64,000 nt of DNA from Endomychus coccineus (Eukaryota; Arthropoda; Insecta; Coleoptera; Endomychidae), in the NCBI GenBank assembly GCA_958510875.1, contig OY294067.1, positions 196,592,901-196,656,900 of the forward strand, given 5' to 3'. The position numbers and the translations under genes are program-made. How positions within the stretch are numbered: the first letter of the stretch is position 1; each line of letters begins with the position of its first letter. Positions 42,991 to 55,140 of the stretch are shown here, one piece after another. The notes below the pieces were generated by a model. That model was given only the letters and a program-made list of their open reading frames with translations. It was not told the DNA's origin and did no database searches.

Positions 42991-43330
42991 CTAAATAGAC
43001 AAGAGTAAGTGATAATTCAGAATATCTGAATTTGGTAGTCTTTGAATCAGATTATTATGAAATTTGGGAAGATTGGAATCAATTTTATCATTAACATGGT
43101 ATTTCTCAATTTGGATACTTTCTAATATCAATATCCAAAATTCTTGTTTTGTCGTAATGAAATGAATGATGTGTTTCACATAATGTTTATCAAGTGCTGT
43201 GGATGAATTATTCGTATATTTATGTTCCTTCAATCTTTCAACGATGTATTGCCAAGATTGGCCGATACATATTCTTTGCAATCTTTACAAGGAATAAAAT
43301 ATACAAAGTGAGTTATTTTAGTTAAATAAT
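42991..43330 (-). pseudogene. GIY-YIG endonuclease domain of a Penelope-like element
   Basis: Reading the minus strand from about 43330: IPCKDCK, then after a frameshift the 42991-43281 frame with ICIGQSWQYIVERLKEHK. It continues through STALDKHYVKH, HFITTKQEFWILILESIQI and a tail with NLPKFHNNLI. The CKDC motif, the Y/IGQ strand and the RLxEHK helix are the order of the endonuclease at the C-terminus of canonical PLE proteins. The RT part is not found next to it. Confidence 0.65.
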
Positions 43331-43369
43331 TTTCTGGTTTAAATAACTCTTATGGCATTGGTCTTAGCT

Positions 43370-43486
43370 ATGGCGTTGTCGTGTAGCAAGTGTGGCAAAA
43401 CAATCAATCGGTATGATGATTATTTAACGTGCAATGGGACATGTGGGAAACATTATCAATTATATATAAAAATTCTCGGGAAATAG
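43370..43486 (+). pseudogene. Zinc-binding N-terminus of a non-LTR retrotransposon ORF1
   Basis: 38 codons from ATG 43370 with CSKC, then YLTCNGTCGKHY, a treble-clef (PHD-like) start seen in ORF1 proteins of insect non-LTR elements. It compares with the longer version at 59371. It is cut off before the rest of ORF1, which seems to resume after about 44190. Confidence 0.5.
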
Positions 43487-43515
43487 GTCACATTAACACT
43501 TTGTTCTAAATATCC

Positions 43516-43557
43516 GTCTTTACGTACCTTTCGGTCTCACGACCATCATCAGAAGAC
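43516..43557 (-). ncRNA. Hammerhead ribozyme (Penelope-like element type)
   Basis: On the minus strand: stem I GTCTT/AAGAC, CTGATGA core, stem II GGTC-GTGA-GACC, GAAA core, short GGTACGTA stem III region. Same 42-nt layout as 36017-36058, with a different loop II and altered stem III. Confidence 0.78.
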
Positions 43558-44189
43558 TCACTATGTCAAAAAAGGGGGTTTATTAAAACTAATTATAGCA
43601 CAAGCGTCCAAATCGCACAAATTTAATTTCAATCAAAAGAGCCGACGTCGTCGAAACGAACAGACTCACGAATAATTGGAATTGTTTCGTCAGTATTGAA
43701 GTATAAAAATTTTTTGAAGTAAGAATCCGCTATTCAGTAATATTATTAAAATATATAAGTGCATGTTGGTATTCTCACAACAACTGAGAACGAAGTTATT
43801 TGTCGAGTATCTACTTCCGAAACCAGATGTGTAAGATTTATGAGTAGGTACTTGAGGAAGGTTTCAGACATGTACCGGAAAATTACTACTACGCATTCTT
43901 CCTAAAAACACTTTCAAAAATTATAAAGACGTATGTAAGAATTTGCAAGAGATTATTTAATCAAATTAGTATAAATATGATTCAGATTTTGTGTGTCTAC
44001 CCTATGATTCACGGATTTGAAATCCCGTTTTATGTGAATCATCTCCAGGATAGATTATCATAGTGCATGTGGAAATTCAACAATTTAAAATTCGGAGTGC
44101 TGAAAAAATTTCGAAAAATCAAATCCTGAGTATGTGAAAACTACATGACAAATAAGTTAACCTCACGTTGTACTGAGAAATCACAACAA

Positions 44190-45355
44190 ACAAACAAAAT
44201 GATCCTAAGGTTAAACAGAACGTAGAATTCCCTGACGATGCAAAAATGCCTCTATATAGTGATATAATCAAGAAGAAATCAATAGATACTCTCAAATCAC
44301 TAAAGCAAAAAGAGACTGAACATCCTGAAAATTCTGATTCTAATACAGATCCTAAACTTGATAACCGTTCTCAAGATGAAGATTCCATTAAACCTAGAAA
44401 CCGAAGGGGGAGAAACTGAATAATGGGGGCAGGTTTAGATGAAGAGATGTCTATAAAAGGTATAATAAATTATGTACATATGCATATTTGCAAACTCTCA
44501 CCCACACTCTCAAAGGAAGACGTCTTAAAATACTTACAGAAGAATAGCTTCAACAATGTAAAATATTACAAGCTCATTTCAAAATATCCAGACGAATATT
44601 CTCCATTCAAGATTCCGCCTGACTTATGTTGCCTAGGGGATACGCCTGAATCCCTTTTTACGTTATCTAGGGAAGACAACACCCAAACTATAGTTTCGTA
44701 TAAGTATAACCTAATGCACAAAAATATTCAGTCTATAGGAAACAGTCTGTTTAGGTTAGAAAGCTTCAAAAACAATACTGCGACAAAGTTAATAGCATTA
44801 AAAGAACACTGGAAAAGCGCTGAACAGTTAACAGCATACATCATTCCTAATTTCATGTTGTTGTCATCCTTTTGCAGAAATACGAATCAACACGGAGGAA
44901 CGGCACTGTATTGTCATAGATTAATCAAATCTAAAGAGAGGATTGATTACTCGTCATCTAACATATCGTTTATCATCGAATGCGCATTATGGAAATTATT
45001 CTCGATAATAAGAAAGTGACCGTGTCATCTATATATATCGCCATTTAGAAACATAGAAGTTTTTCTAGAAGTTATGGATAAAATATTTGAGATACTGATA
45101 ACACTAAAAGGATTATATATTATAGCAGGCGACTTCAATATTGATTTACTAGGATCTGATGATATCAAACATATGTTTATAGTGTTATTGGAAAGTTATG
45201 GTGCTATAATAACCGTGAATGGAGAACAGCTACATCGGAGACATGTATAGAAAACATCTTCACAAATATGACAGATTCCAAAACATTGATAATGGAGTCG
45301 CACATTTCAGATCATACTGCGCAAGTATTCACTTTCAACATTGGAGGGAAACAAT
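44190..45355 (+). pseudogene. Non-LTR retrotransposon (Jockey/CR1-like): ORF1 tail and endonuclease
   Basis: Lys/Glu-rich coding sequence from about 44230 reaches a stop at about 44420. The 44423-45019 frame then gives an RRM-like segment (LSPTLSKEDVLKYL, YYKLISKYPDEYSPFK) and, from about residue 105, the start of an APE-type endonuclease (HKNIQSIGNS, then ALKEHWK). After a frameshift the endonuclease continues with YIIAGDFNIDLLG near 45115-45155 and ISDHTAQVF near 45305-45330, its GDFN and SDH catalytic motifs. ORF1 and endonuclease appear fused in one frame. No RT follows: the copy is 3'-truncated near 45360. Confidence 0.7.
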
Positions 45356-45360
45356 TAAAT

Positions 45361-47280
45361 AGCATCAAATATTTTGATTCTTAGATAGACTGAAAATAAA
45401 ATAATAATTTTCTCTGTATTTCGATAATAATTTATTATATTTATCAAAAATTGTGGATTGGTGTTTTCATGTAATTCAGAAAAGAATACATGATTTCGAT
45501 TGATGAAATGCGTCTGCAGCCGACTTGTGTTTTTAAGATCCAATTAAAACTGCAGAAAACATTGGATCGGTTGTGTGTGAAAAAGTAATGTATAGCTAAT
45601 TACCAATTTGGAATGGACTGAATCTAGTTAAACATAAGACATCTTAAAATTATAGAATTCTAGATATCTATGATTATTGTATCAATTCTATGATGAATAA
45701 AGTGAGGCATTTATGGAATTTTCATATTTGGCATATTTTTCATATTATATGGAATTTTTCATATTTTTAACTATTTTTTAAATTTTAGCATATCTGTAAC
45801 AATTTTACAAAATAATTCCTTCCTATACAATTTAACCAAAACATTTTATTATTCTTGCGAGTAAAGTAAATTTGAAAGTTCTCAATTTGTGTTGCTTCAC
45901 TGGTTTTGCATGCAGCAGGTATAATTTCAAGAAAAGTACAATCACTGATAAATCCGAATAATATTGTTGATGTTTAAATTATTCACTTAATCCGATTTGG
46001 CATTAAATCAACATGATATCAATGACAAACATTACTTACCGATTGAATTCGGGCAACTCCATGATATAAAAAATATTTCGCGATTGGAAAAAGATCTGAT
46101 ATTCAACGAAGATCTATCTGAGAATCAGTTCAAAGATGAATTTCGTGAATATGAATACCTGCAACAGCAATTTTTCAATAAATTTTGTTAACAGAACCTC
46201 TTCACATATTTCGAGCCTTGGTAATGTGACAACCATTACCTGGACAACCTTGGACTTTTAACATAGCAAATGAGTCTAAATGTTACCAGCATGATCAATG
46301 ATTCGGATATATACGCAAACTCCTCAAGCTTGGAGTGAAATATCCGTGAACCCATGAATTTTTAGTATTTTATTAGGTTATTTTCTAATCATTTAGCGAG
46401 GTATTCCCAGTGTTCAATACTGGTAGATCAATAATCAATAATCAGAATTATCCTCACTAACTAACATCTATGGGTGCTGATTGATACCAACCAAGCTTTC
46501 CCAACCACGAACGTTGCAGCCTCATTTTTGCTTTAACGATTACTGGGCCAATAAGATCAAGAAGATCAGACAGTTTCGATAAAATAGACAAAATTAATTT
46601 TTTTTTTTTTTTATTGATCTCTTGTATATTAAAATTATATTTCAGTGTGCCATGCTTGCTATTCCAAGATTTTCCTATTCCAAGATTTTATAATCAAACT
46701 ATTGAGACTATTGAGACTTATACTACTTACTGACGTAGATGTAACGTTTGATGGAAATTATTCTGGACAATTCGAAGCCTATTCGCAAAATGTAAAACCT
46801 CCTGATGAGAGTACTTCAGTTAAATCATCATATAGCTTCACTATATCTTGTAAAATGTTTTCTACAGTACCGTGTGTAAATGTACATGTACATACGGAAA
46901 CTACATTCTGCGTTAAAGCGAATTAAAATATTCGAAATCAGGTAAGTATTGGAATCAAATCCTGCTGTATAGTTGGACTTACCATTTGTGTATCGTTGAT
47001 GATTATTTTTGATCTTGTCAGACAGGATCCATCAAACAGCACTCGAAAATGGGCCACAAATTATTCAATCCATCGTACTACAGGAGGTACAACACCAAGT
47101 TCATACAAACGATTCGATAGTTGATGGTGTGATAGTACTACTTGCAGTACGACGCGGTCATATCGTACGGAACTTCAGCAGGTATGAAATCTCTTCTATG
47201 GACCATGAAAGTCATTATTGACTACTGAATGATATACCAATCGCCTCCAATCCACCGCCATACTCAAAATTAACCCCATT
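45361..47280. other. No supported gene
   Basis: AT-rich, with a diverged copy of the 42590-42745 repeat (about 45420-45590) and a poly-T run at about 46598. Frames at 45997-46191, 46645-46926 and 47009-47221 are short and show no recognisable domain. Confidence 0.4.
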
Positions 47281-47439
47281 CTCAACCCTTCTTTTTAAGA
47301 TAATTTTTAATTCGTCAAAAAATGAAAACTGAACCTCCAAAATGGGTTCTAGGAGATTTTTTGAATCGCTAATCACGAATCCGAAGTAATTTTCCTGGAA
47401 AATTCATTCAATGGAAGGAAAATCGGTGATAATGGTCAT

Positions 47440-48196
47440 TTTTTTAGAAAATTTTCTCATATTTCCACTACATTTAAATTAATGTCTGATAGGTCACTAT
47501 AGGGTTTTTTTTGGTCACTGATTACGAATTTGATTTTTAAAATATTTGAAAATACATTTTTCCAGGAAAATGTGGAGAATTTTTACTATGAAGTATTCTT
47601 CCTTTTGAATGAAATGTCACGTTGATTTACGTTCAATTTTTCGATGTCAAATTTAAATTGCCAAAACAACGAGTAATGCCATGAAATATGGTTTTGAGAA
47701 AATGAATGAAAATCCCAAGGAGAAGATTATAACTCCATTGAGATGACCGTGCGAAACGTCATCATAAGGAATTTTTTTGGTCGCTGATTGAGAATTTGAC
47801 ATCGAAAACATAGACTTAAATCAACACGACACTAAAAAAATCAGATTCAAAATGAAGAAGAATTCGTTATGAAATTGTTTGCGTTTTTCCTGGAAATCAA
47901 GTTTTTTAACATATTCCATATCAAATTCGTAATCAGCGACTGAAAAAATCCCTACAATGACGTATCGCACGGTCATTTCAATGGAGTTATAATGTTTTTC
48001 CGGAATTTTCAAACCATATTTTTTTGGCATTACTTATTATTTTGGCAATTCAAAATTGACATCGAAAACATAAACGTAAATCAACACGAGACTTGAAAAA
48101 TTTCATTCAAAGGGAAGGATACCTCATAATAATATTTTACATGTCTTTCCGGAAAATGATTTTTTGAACATTTTAAATATCAAATTCGTAATCAGC
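47440..48196. repeat. Imperfect inverted repeat (foldback sequence)
   Basis: Arms of roughly 300 bp face each other around about 47850. CACTGATTACGAATTTGAT near 47515 mirrors ATCAAATTCGTAATCAG at about 47920 and again at 48178, and ATAACTCCATTGAGATGACC (47729) mirrors the sequence ending at about 47990. It may be a MITE or nested MITE pair; no coding content. Confidence 0.6.
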
Positions 48197-49950
48197 TGTA
48201 ACGGTCAGCCGAGCGTATTGTTCTATAATAATAAATAAATCTGAACTGAAATTACTCCAGATTTAATATTTCTAAATAAGTGAATAGGCTTGAAAGTCTA
48301 TCTCACTGCTTGTAACAGTCGGCTGGGTATTATTTCAGGTAGCGTTAATACTTCATCGACGTGTTAAATGAATTGAGATTTGTTTGTTGGAAACTGCTCG
48401 GGTATCGAAGATCTTAGTTGTTCCGTGTACCCTTGAGGTTCCTTAAAGCTGCCACCACTAGGTGTATATTTCAGCCCACCTAGAAGCTGTTTTTGACTAC
48501 GATGCCGCGATCCCTTCCAAGGGACCGGCTCGTACAATTACCTATACTTATATCTTTATATCTATTCAAGCGTAAATTCTGAAGGTCGCATTCGCTGAGA
48601 GGTGATTAGGAATTACCAGTTAAACTCGTTAATCAGATCAAATGATAAATTATATTGAATAAAACTTAACAAAATTTGATACATTACAACACCGCAACGA
48701 ATATAAAATTTCTACAAAATTCAGAAATGGAAATGATACATGGATTTAAAAACGTCAAATTCAGGTTCACCCCAAAATGGGAACCTGTGACACCGTTATC
48801 AATGTAGCTAGTTCTACCCCTTTCGCCACCGAGCGAGTTCCTGCCAGGATCTCTGGAGAGTTTGAATCAAATGAAAGACTAATTAGCACACACGGAACAG
48901 TGATCGATTTTGCGCTCGATCACGTCGATGATTGATAGATAATATTTAAAATTAAAGAATTCCTCCCTTTCTGGTAAGCTGGGGTAAACCTAACGACATG
49001 CTACTCTGAGCAATCTCCGATAAGCGGAATTACAATTGGTCACTACTTAGCCTGAATGACAGGGAAATATATATTATAAACTTAAACATTGGCGGGCGGA
49101 GCATGATCTGAAGATTAAATAACCACATTATATTATATTGCTGATTCAGAGGTTGAAGTCAATTTAACAGTTGTTCTTTGGCAATCAAAATGCACTCACC
49201 CTGTTGGTCTAAATAACACAATTTTCTCTCGAACCCCTTGTAGAAATAATGCACAGAGGATTTAAACACTCGATCTCTACATCGGATTAAATCTGATATG
49301 ATAGGAAATTGTCACAAAATGTATTCAAATAATGGAAAAAACACTTTACGCGAAACGCGGGAGACGCGAACAAATCCCGCGCTGCTTCAGCCCTAGGGAT
49401 GCATAACCCTTGATGCATTGTTAATTTAATATCTATAAATTTCTTGAACTTGATTTGTATATTCTGGACAAATACTATATTATTTGATTTGATTTAATGC
49501 AACAATGGAGCATCCCTGTGGACATAAAGCAAGCTGGACTTCCCGACAAATACCTGGTGAAGAACTACTCGAGTGGGTGGTTGAGAACTGACTTTTTTCC
49601 TCAAAGTAATTAGATTTTATGAAATCATTGGAGCGGGGGGCCACCCCACGCGCCAAGCTTAGTAAATATGTTCAATTTAGAATACCGGGAGCATGACCCA
49701 CCCATAAGTTATACAAGGAGCCAATAGAAATCTAGCTAGGCGGAATAATCGTACATGACAGCTTGTCTCAACTCCACATGGACTCCCGACTCAGGGAAAG
49801 AGCAAGTACCATTGACCGCATACTTTGCTACGTTTGTTAAGCATGGAGTCATTGCCAAAGGAAAGGGGCATCAGATTACAGTCATCTATGGACATATCTA
49901 ACATATCGTATGTTTATTTCTAGATATAATAATTCATAAAACTTTCAATT
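48197..49950. other. Unassigned repeat-like region, possible solo LTR
   Basis: Starts TGTAACGGTCAGCCGAGC and holds a similar TGTAACAGTCGGCTGGG about 115 bp later, both LTR-like starts. No ORF or matching second copy in the window; the right limit is unknown. Confidence 0.3.
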
Positions 49951-49959
49951 TGAATTAAA

Positions 49960-50820
49960 TTATTATTTATTATTATTTGAAGGCCCCCAAAAAGTGATAA
50001 TATGCGCAAATCTTTAATCCTCTTAGATTTTAGACCTAAATTGAGAAAATCTTCGTATTGATAAGTGTGATGCTTTGCTTGCTTACAACATAAACACATT
50101 GTACCTTCTACTGTGATATTTGTTATTTCTGGTTTTGCAATTGATTTATTTTTGAGCTTGTAAAATCACGGCTTGTAATGGTTGACATTTTTTTTCAACG
50201 AATTTGTAAATTCATGAAGGAGTTCACTTGCGAATTCATCCCAATCAGATTTCATTCTATAATCAGAATGACCAATTATTGAAGTTGTAATAATGAAGTC
50301 CCATTACTGTGGACAGTGATACATTTTTCAAGACTTCCCTTTAGTTTGTTTCGAAACGATGATGTACTACTCTTAATTGAAACTGGAAAATTGAACAATT
50401 CAGCTGTTCCATTTTTGATTAATGATCGTTTGTTGTTTTACCGTTTATTCAATAGGTAATTCTGTAGTTTTCATTGAAAATTGGAATTGACTCAATAATT
50501 GGAGCAGCGTACCCCTCTAGGTTTGATTTTAAATAATCGAACTTTTGGACTGGGTTCAGATTTAAATTTAAATGAACGAGCGAATTGAATGTGCCATGAA
50601 ACGACAACTTTTCGTCATATCTACCCTTGAACCATGGATGGTTTAAAGTTGGCAAGTTTTGAGTACTGCGAACTTTTGAATGAACTGAACTAACGTTTAG
50701 AGAACTATTTGAATCATGTGATGGAGTTCTTTGATCAATTATGTCTTGAGCATCGCTTGAAAGCACGTTATAACTATTTTCGAATGTTTCGCGCTCTTCA
50801 ACATCGTCGCCGTTCATCAT
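49960..50820 (-). pseudogene. BEL/Pao Gag remnant
   Basis: The frame at 50449-50820 has LPTLNHPWFKGRYDEKLSF, then FNSLVHLNLNLN, VQKFDYLKSNLEGYAA and IESIPI, the order of the BEL/Pao Gag (DUF1759-type) domain. Downstream on the same strand, with stops and shifts, come LFNFPVSIKS, a SDWDEFASELLHEF-like segment, and a CLCCKQAKH zinc-knuckle start near 50080. Start at 50820 (MMNGDD) is the first ATG. Protease and RT are absent. Confidence 0.7.
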
Positions 50821-51159
50821 ATCGATCTGTAATTGAATTTTTTATATTCGGCCAACATAATTGAGAAATTTAAAATTGTGATAATTGTCAAATACCTATT
50901 TGAGGGTTAAGCCCTTCCACAAAAGTTCCAGAGCTGATTTTCGCTGATTTTAATTCTGCACGACTTTGTACAATTTTGTTTAGGAACAGGTCGTTGGAAA
51001 AATTGGTATTATGATGACTTCTGGTTATTATCAGTAGACAATTGTCATGTTCTCAACATTGCACCTCTTACGGTCTGGTCTGGCTGACAAGGTAATCATG
51101 AGTGGTGTACATTTATCAATCTTAATGCACATTTTGCTACTAGCACGGCGAACTATGAG

Positions 51160-51945
51160 AGATGCAAGTGATACGTTATCACTACCAGAACATACTTACA
51201 GGTTGCTCCACATTTGCGAGATTGAGACTAGCTCTTTCAAAGTCCCTCAAAATATTAATCAGTCTACATTTCTTTGCTCAAGGTAGTTATCAAAATAGTT
51301 ATAAGCTGAAGTTTCAAGACCCAATGTTTCGAACGTCAGTAAGTAAATGCGTGAGGAATGTACCAGACGCAATTATTATGAATTTGCATCAATTGGTCAA
51401 GTTTCCGGTGACTAATCTTGAAAAAAAAAGATGAAATTCAACGTTTCTCAGCAAACATGAATTTCCCATAATCATGGATACAATCAACTGCACTAAGATC
51501 ACTATTTTCGCTCCACCATTTCTAGATCCAGAAACACCAGGAATTCCATATTGCTATCGAGAAGAATTTCACAATATGATTATCTAGATTATTGTGACAA
51601 CTGATCTGAACATATTGACAATGAACGATAGGTCTCCTTGATCGGTTCATGATTCAGGCATATGGCAAACAACACCTCATAAGGAAAACTATTCCATAAG
51701 ACCCTGGTTGATGACACCAGTAACCGGACCAGCTATAGGAAAAATAAAAAAGTATATAACAGGGATGATATTCGATCGAGAAATGCCATAGAACGTTCGA
51801 ATGGAGTTCTGAAATCACGATTCAGATGTTTGTCTAAGCATAGAGCACTCCACTTGTTACAGCTGACAAAATAAATGTTTGTGCAGTAAAAAATTTTCCT
51901 CTTGAATGTTGATGATATTGATGTGGATGGCATTGAACTCATCGA
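51160..51945 (+). pseudogene. PIF/Harbinger transposase remnant
   Basis: Across three frames the plus strand gives, in order: SYQNSYKLKFQDP, VRNVPDAIIMNLHQLVKFP, IMDTINCTKITIFAPP (first catalytic Asp region), then IVTTDLNILTMNDRSP with SVHDSGIW (second Asp). These are followed by RPWLMTPVTGP and finally RNAIERSNGVLKSRFRCLSKH, which holds the catalytic Glu. This is the order of HARBI1-type DDE transposases. Stops and frameshifts (near 51434, 51585 and 51640, and around 51740) make it inactive. No TIRs located. Confidence 0.72.
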
Positions 51946-52256
51946 TGATGATGCTCGGTCCTAAGACCCTTGAATAGGGTTAACTACTCTAATCAAGGAA
52001 AACTAATTCGAAATAAATATCTGGATCCAAAATTATTTTCAGTTGTTCACACATATAATTCTTCGAAAAAGTGACCCGTTTCCTTTAACTTTTTCTCAAT
52101 ATATTCTTTTTGATATAAATGAATGTAATTTTATCGAGTTTGGTTTCATCTAAATTGATTGTGAAAAGTGATAGTTCTTCTCAAAAATGACATTACTACA
52201 TGTCGGAAGGAGATGGAAAACATATCATTACAAGAACTATGTTATTATTATACTAA
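51946..52256. other. No gene seen
   Basis: AT-rich spacer between the Harbinger remnant and the foldback element. Confidence 0.4.
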
Positions 52257-53339
52257 TAGTCCAGTCATTTAAGGAATTTTTATGTCCGAATTTCCGCGAG
52301 GTCTAATTTCGGTCTATTCTTATGTATTTTGACACGCTGAACACGATGGTGTAGATTAAATTTGTATTAACTTTGTGCTCGAAAAACTATGGCCTTTTTT
52401 TGGACCCGAAAATGACCATTTTTTTGAGTCTTGAGACAAAACTATCGATTTATGAAAAAATGTTTGGAGAAAAAGTTGTTGAAAAAGCTAATACATAACT
52501 TTTGATTCTAGTCCCGAGTCGATTTAAAGTCGTGGACCCAAGATAGGACAACATAACTTAAGGGAAACATAACTTAAGCGCCATTTGAAAAATTTTGGAC
52601 AAAAACGAAAAATCCGAACTTTTCGAGGTTAGGAATTTTCCACGGAACCCAAATTCTAGGTTCTATTAGAGGTTTTGATAGCGAGTATTTTGAGTCTAAG
52701 CAGATTGATTTGGGTCGAACGAAATGAAGCTATCCTGATGAATGAGTTTGGGCCTCTAAAGGGCCCAATTTTAGGCCTATAGACAAAAACCTTGAATCAA
52801 ATTAGAGAAAAATACTTCGGCTATTTGAGTCTATTCCATCATAAAAATTTAGCGCGGAATCACATGTAGCGGCAATAAGCGAGTGTCGGTACAATAGATT
52901 CCGCGCGCGAAATTATAGTTTATAAATATTTTAACATGCACCTGAATGCTTATAATCGTTTTGTGTGAATGTGTGAGTGTGTGTAGACGTGTGAACGTGT
53001 ATATGTGACCATGGCATGATGTTTTCATAGGATGTTACATAACATATTACAATATTAAACAAAATTTAAACATTTATGTTTTTTTTTACATTTCATATCT
53101 AATGAAAAATTACCTATTTGTCTGATTATTCACAAATAACCTACGTTTTATATTTTTCCCATTATTCGTAACATGATATAATATTATAATATAATTTAAT
53201 CTAATAACATATATAATATTGCTTATTGGGAAAAATAAAATGGCAATGAATGCAAGTGTACAGATTCACATTATATTTTATACAATAAACACATTTACTT
53301 TTTTCTCAATCATTTTTTACCACGAATTTCTGTAATTTC

Positions 53340-53712
53340 GCTATCAGTCGTAGAATCTGAAGTGCACGACGTATCGATGATGTTATCTTCGTTATCACTG
53401 TCACCATATATTGTTGAAGATGAGATATGATATTATTGATATACGGATCATCGTGATCCGCTTCATCATCTGAATGTGATAGTATTCGATCGTTGCAAGT
53501 TTCATTGATAACATCATCGGTATCGTCAACATCTTCATCATCGTGTTCATTTTCATCAATACACTTATCAAAATCATCATCATCTTATATACTGATTCCT
53601 GACTCTGGGCAATCAGAACAGTCTCTACCTTCACAAAGAGCTACAAGGTAATCCAAATTTCTTGCACGAACATTTACCAGTACAATTTCTTTTACAACCA
53701 CAAGACTTTATT
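53340..53712 (-). pseudogene. CXC-like cysteine-rich plus Asp-rich remnant
   Basis: Minus strand from about 53712: CGCKRNC, CSCKKFGLPCSS, then after stops and a frameshift CEGRDCSDC, followed by an acidic tail DDDDFDKCIDENEHDDED. The Cys spacing resembles CXC (tesmin-like) domains that end some transposon-encoded proteins. An inverted copy of the acidic tail lies at about 53877-53960 on the plus strand. Probably the C-terminus of a lost protein of the foldback element. Confidence 0.4.
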
Positions 53713-53983
53713 TTGATCATCGGGACGTGCATTTCCTACTGTTTGTATGGGAGTAATTCCATTCGAAATATTTCTCCAACCTCATTTCGTTGGATCAATG
53801 GTTTCATTGATGTATTGTGAAGGTGAAAGCTGTTCTAATTGCCACGAGCCATAAATCAGTATATTAGATAATTATGATTTTGATAAGTGTATGGATGAAA
53901 ATGAACACGATGATGAAGATGATGATACCGATGATCAACGACAATTGCGACGATCAAATTTTATCACCCTCATATGATATGCG

Positions 53984-55140
53984 TGAACACCGAATGTGTA
54001 TTCCGTGATTGTCACTTTTCTAAATTTCCGCAATTTAGAATAAGTAAGTATAATTACTCAAATAAATGAATCGAATTCATGTCCGTTTGAAAATTGCATT
54101 CATTCCGATAAAATATGTTGCAAAAACGGAGGTTTGGTAAGTTACCGCATCAAACTTTGTACAATCTTATGTATAAAAGGGTGAACAACCAAAAAACTCC
54201 GATAACATTCGTTTATTGTGCCGAGAGGAACTAGTGGAGCATCATGTGCGTGAATTTCAGATCTAAGAAGCAGCGTCACTTTCAAGCTTTGTTCGGGACA
54301 TAAGTAGGAAACCCTTGGCACAAAATAAGGAATTGGTGGAGCAGATTTGTCCACAACTTCGGAAAACATATAAAAGCAGTGACCGATAAAAGATCGCTCT
54401 CTTTCGTGCTCTCTTTGGATAGCTAGTACGAGGGTATGTCTGAAATCGTGTAATCGGAAAACTGGTGCAAGTTAATATCTTCCGATCCGACCGAATTCTA
54501 ACCGTTTGATATATCGTAGTGTGAAATGAACATTTCAAGTAATATTCCTATCTAAATATTTACCGAACACCGCTTATTACGCTAGGATCTGTTTGATTTG
54601 TATTTTCCGCAAATGATAAATGTAAATCATTTATCAACCGATTCCGTACCATCGAATTGAATTTCAATACCGAACATGTCGTAAAATAGATATGTTGAAA
54701 CAGTTTTCATATACCGCTTGAGCTTCATTACATTTTCCGTCTGGGTGAATTATTGTGAATTATACCGTTCAATTGCATTCCACTAATTGTTCTGGAAGTG
54801 TACTTGTTATAATTATTATATATTCAATATTTGGAATTCTCCGTTTTATTATGTAATTTCTGCTCCATCTTCAAACGAGCTAAGTTTTAACCAGGTATCA
54901 ATTGTAATTAAAGCCTACAATTTTGATAGTGTCCTCTGCTCAATGGACACTGGTTTCACTTCACTGTAGCTACCCTAGGGACAAGGCTATCTATAGATAG
55001 CATAGTGACAAGGCTTGTGGTGAGGACCTCAGCAGAAGTCCTCAAAAAGAGTAAATCTTTAGTAAAATCTGGCGCTTGAGAACTTGAAGCTTACCGCAGT
55101 AAGCAATTCATCGAAAAGTCGCAAGGCACACGTTATAAAT
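53984..55140 (+). repeat. Truncated, diverged relative of the Gypsy-A LTR
   Basis: Reads in the plus direction: a block with CCGAATGTGTATTCCGTGAT, TTGCATTCATTCCGATAAAAT, then the TACCCTAGGGACAAGGCTAT region and an end at ACGTTATAA. All have counterparts in the Gypsy-A LTRs on the minus strand. It lacks the first part of the LTR and the GGTATCAGCACGG boxes. It interrupts the right arm of the foldback element. Confidence 0.7.

Noticed and set aside
46645..47221. Two short plus ORFs
   Set aside because: No recognisable domain or repeat partner; left unassigned.
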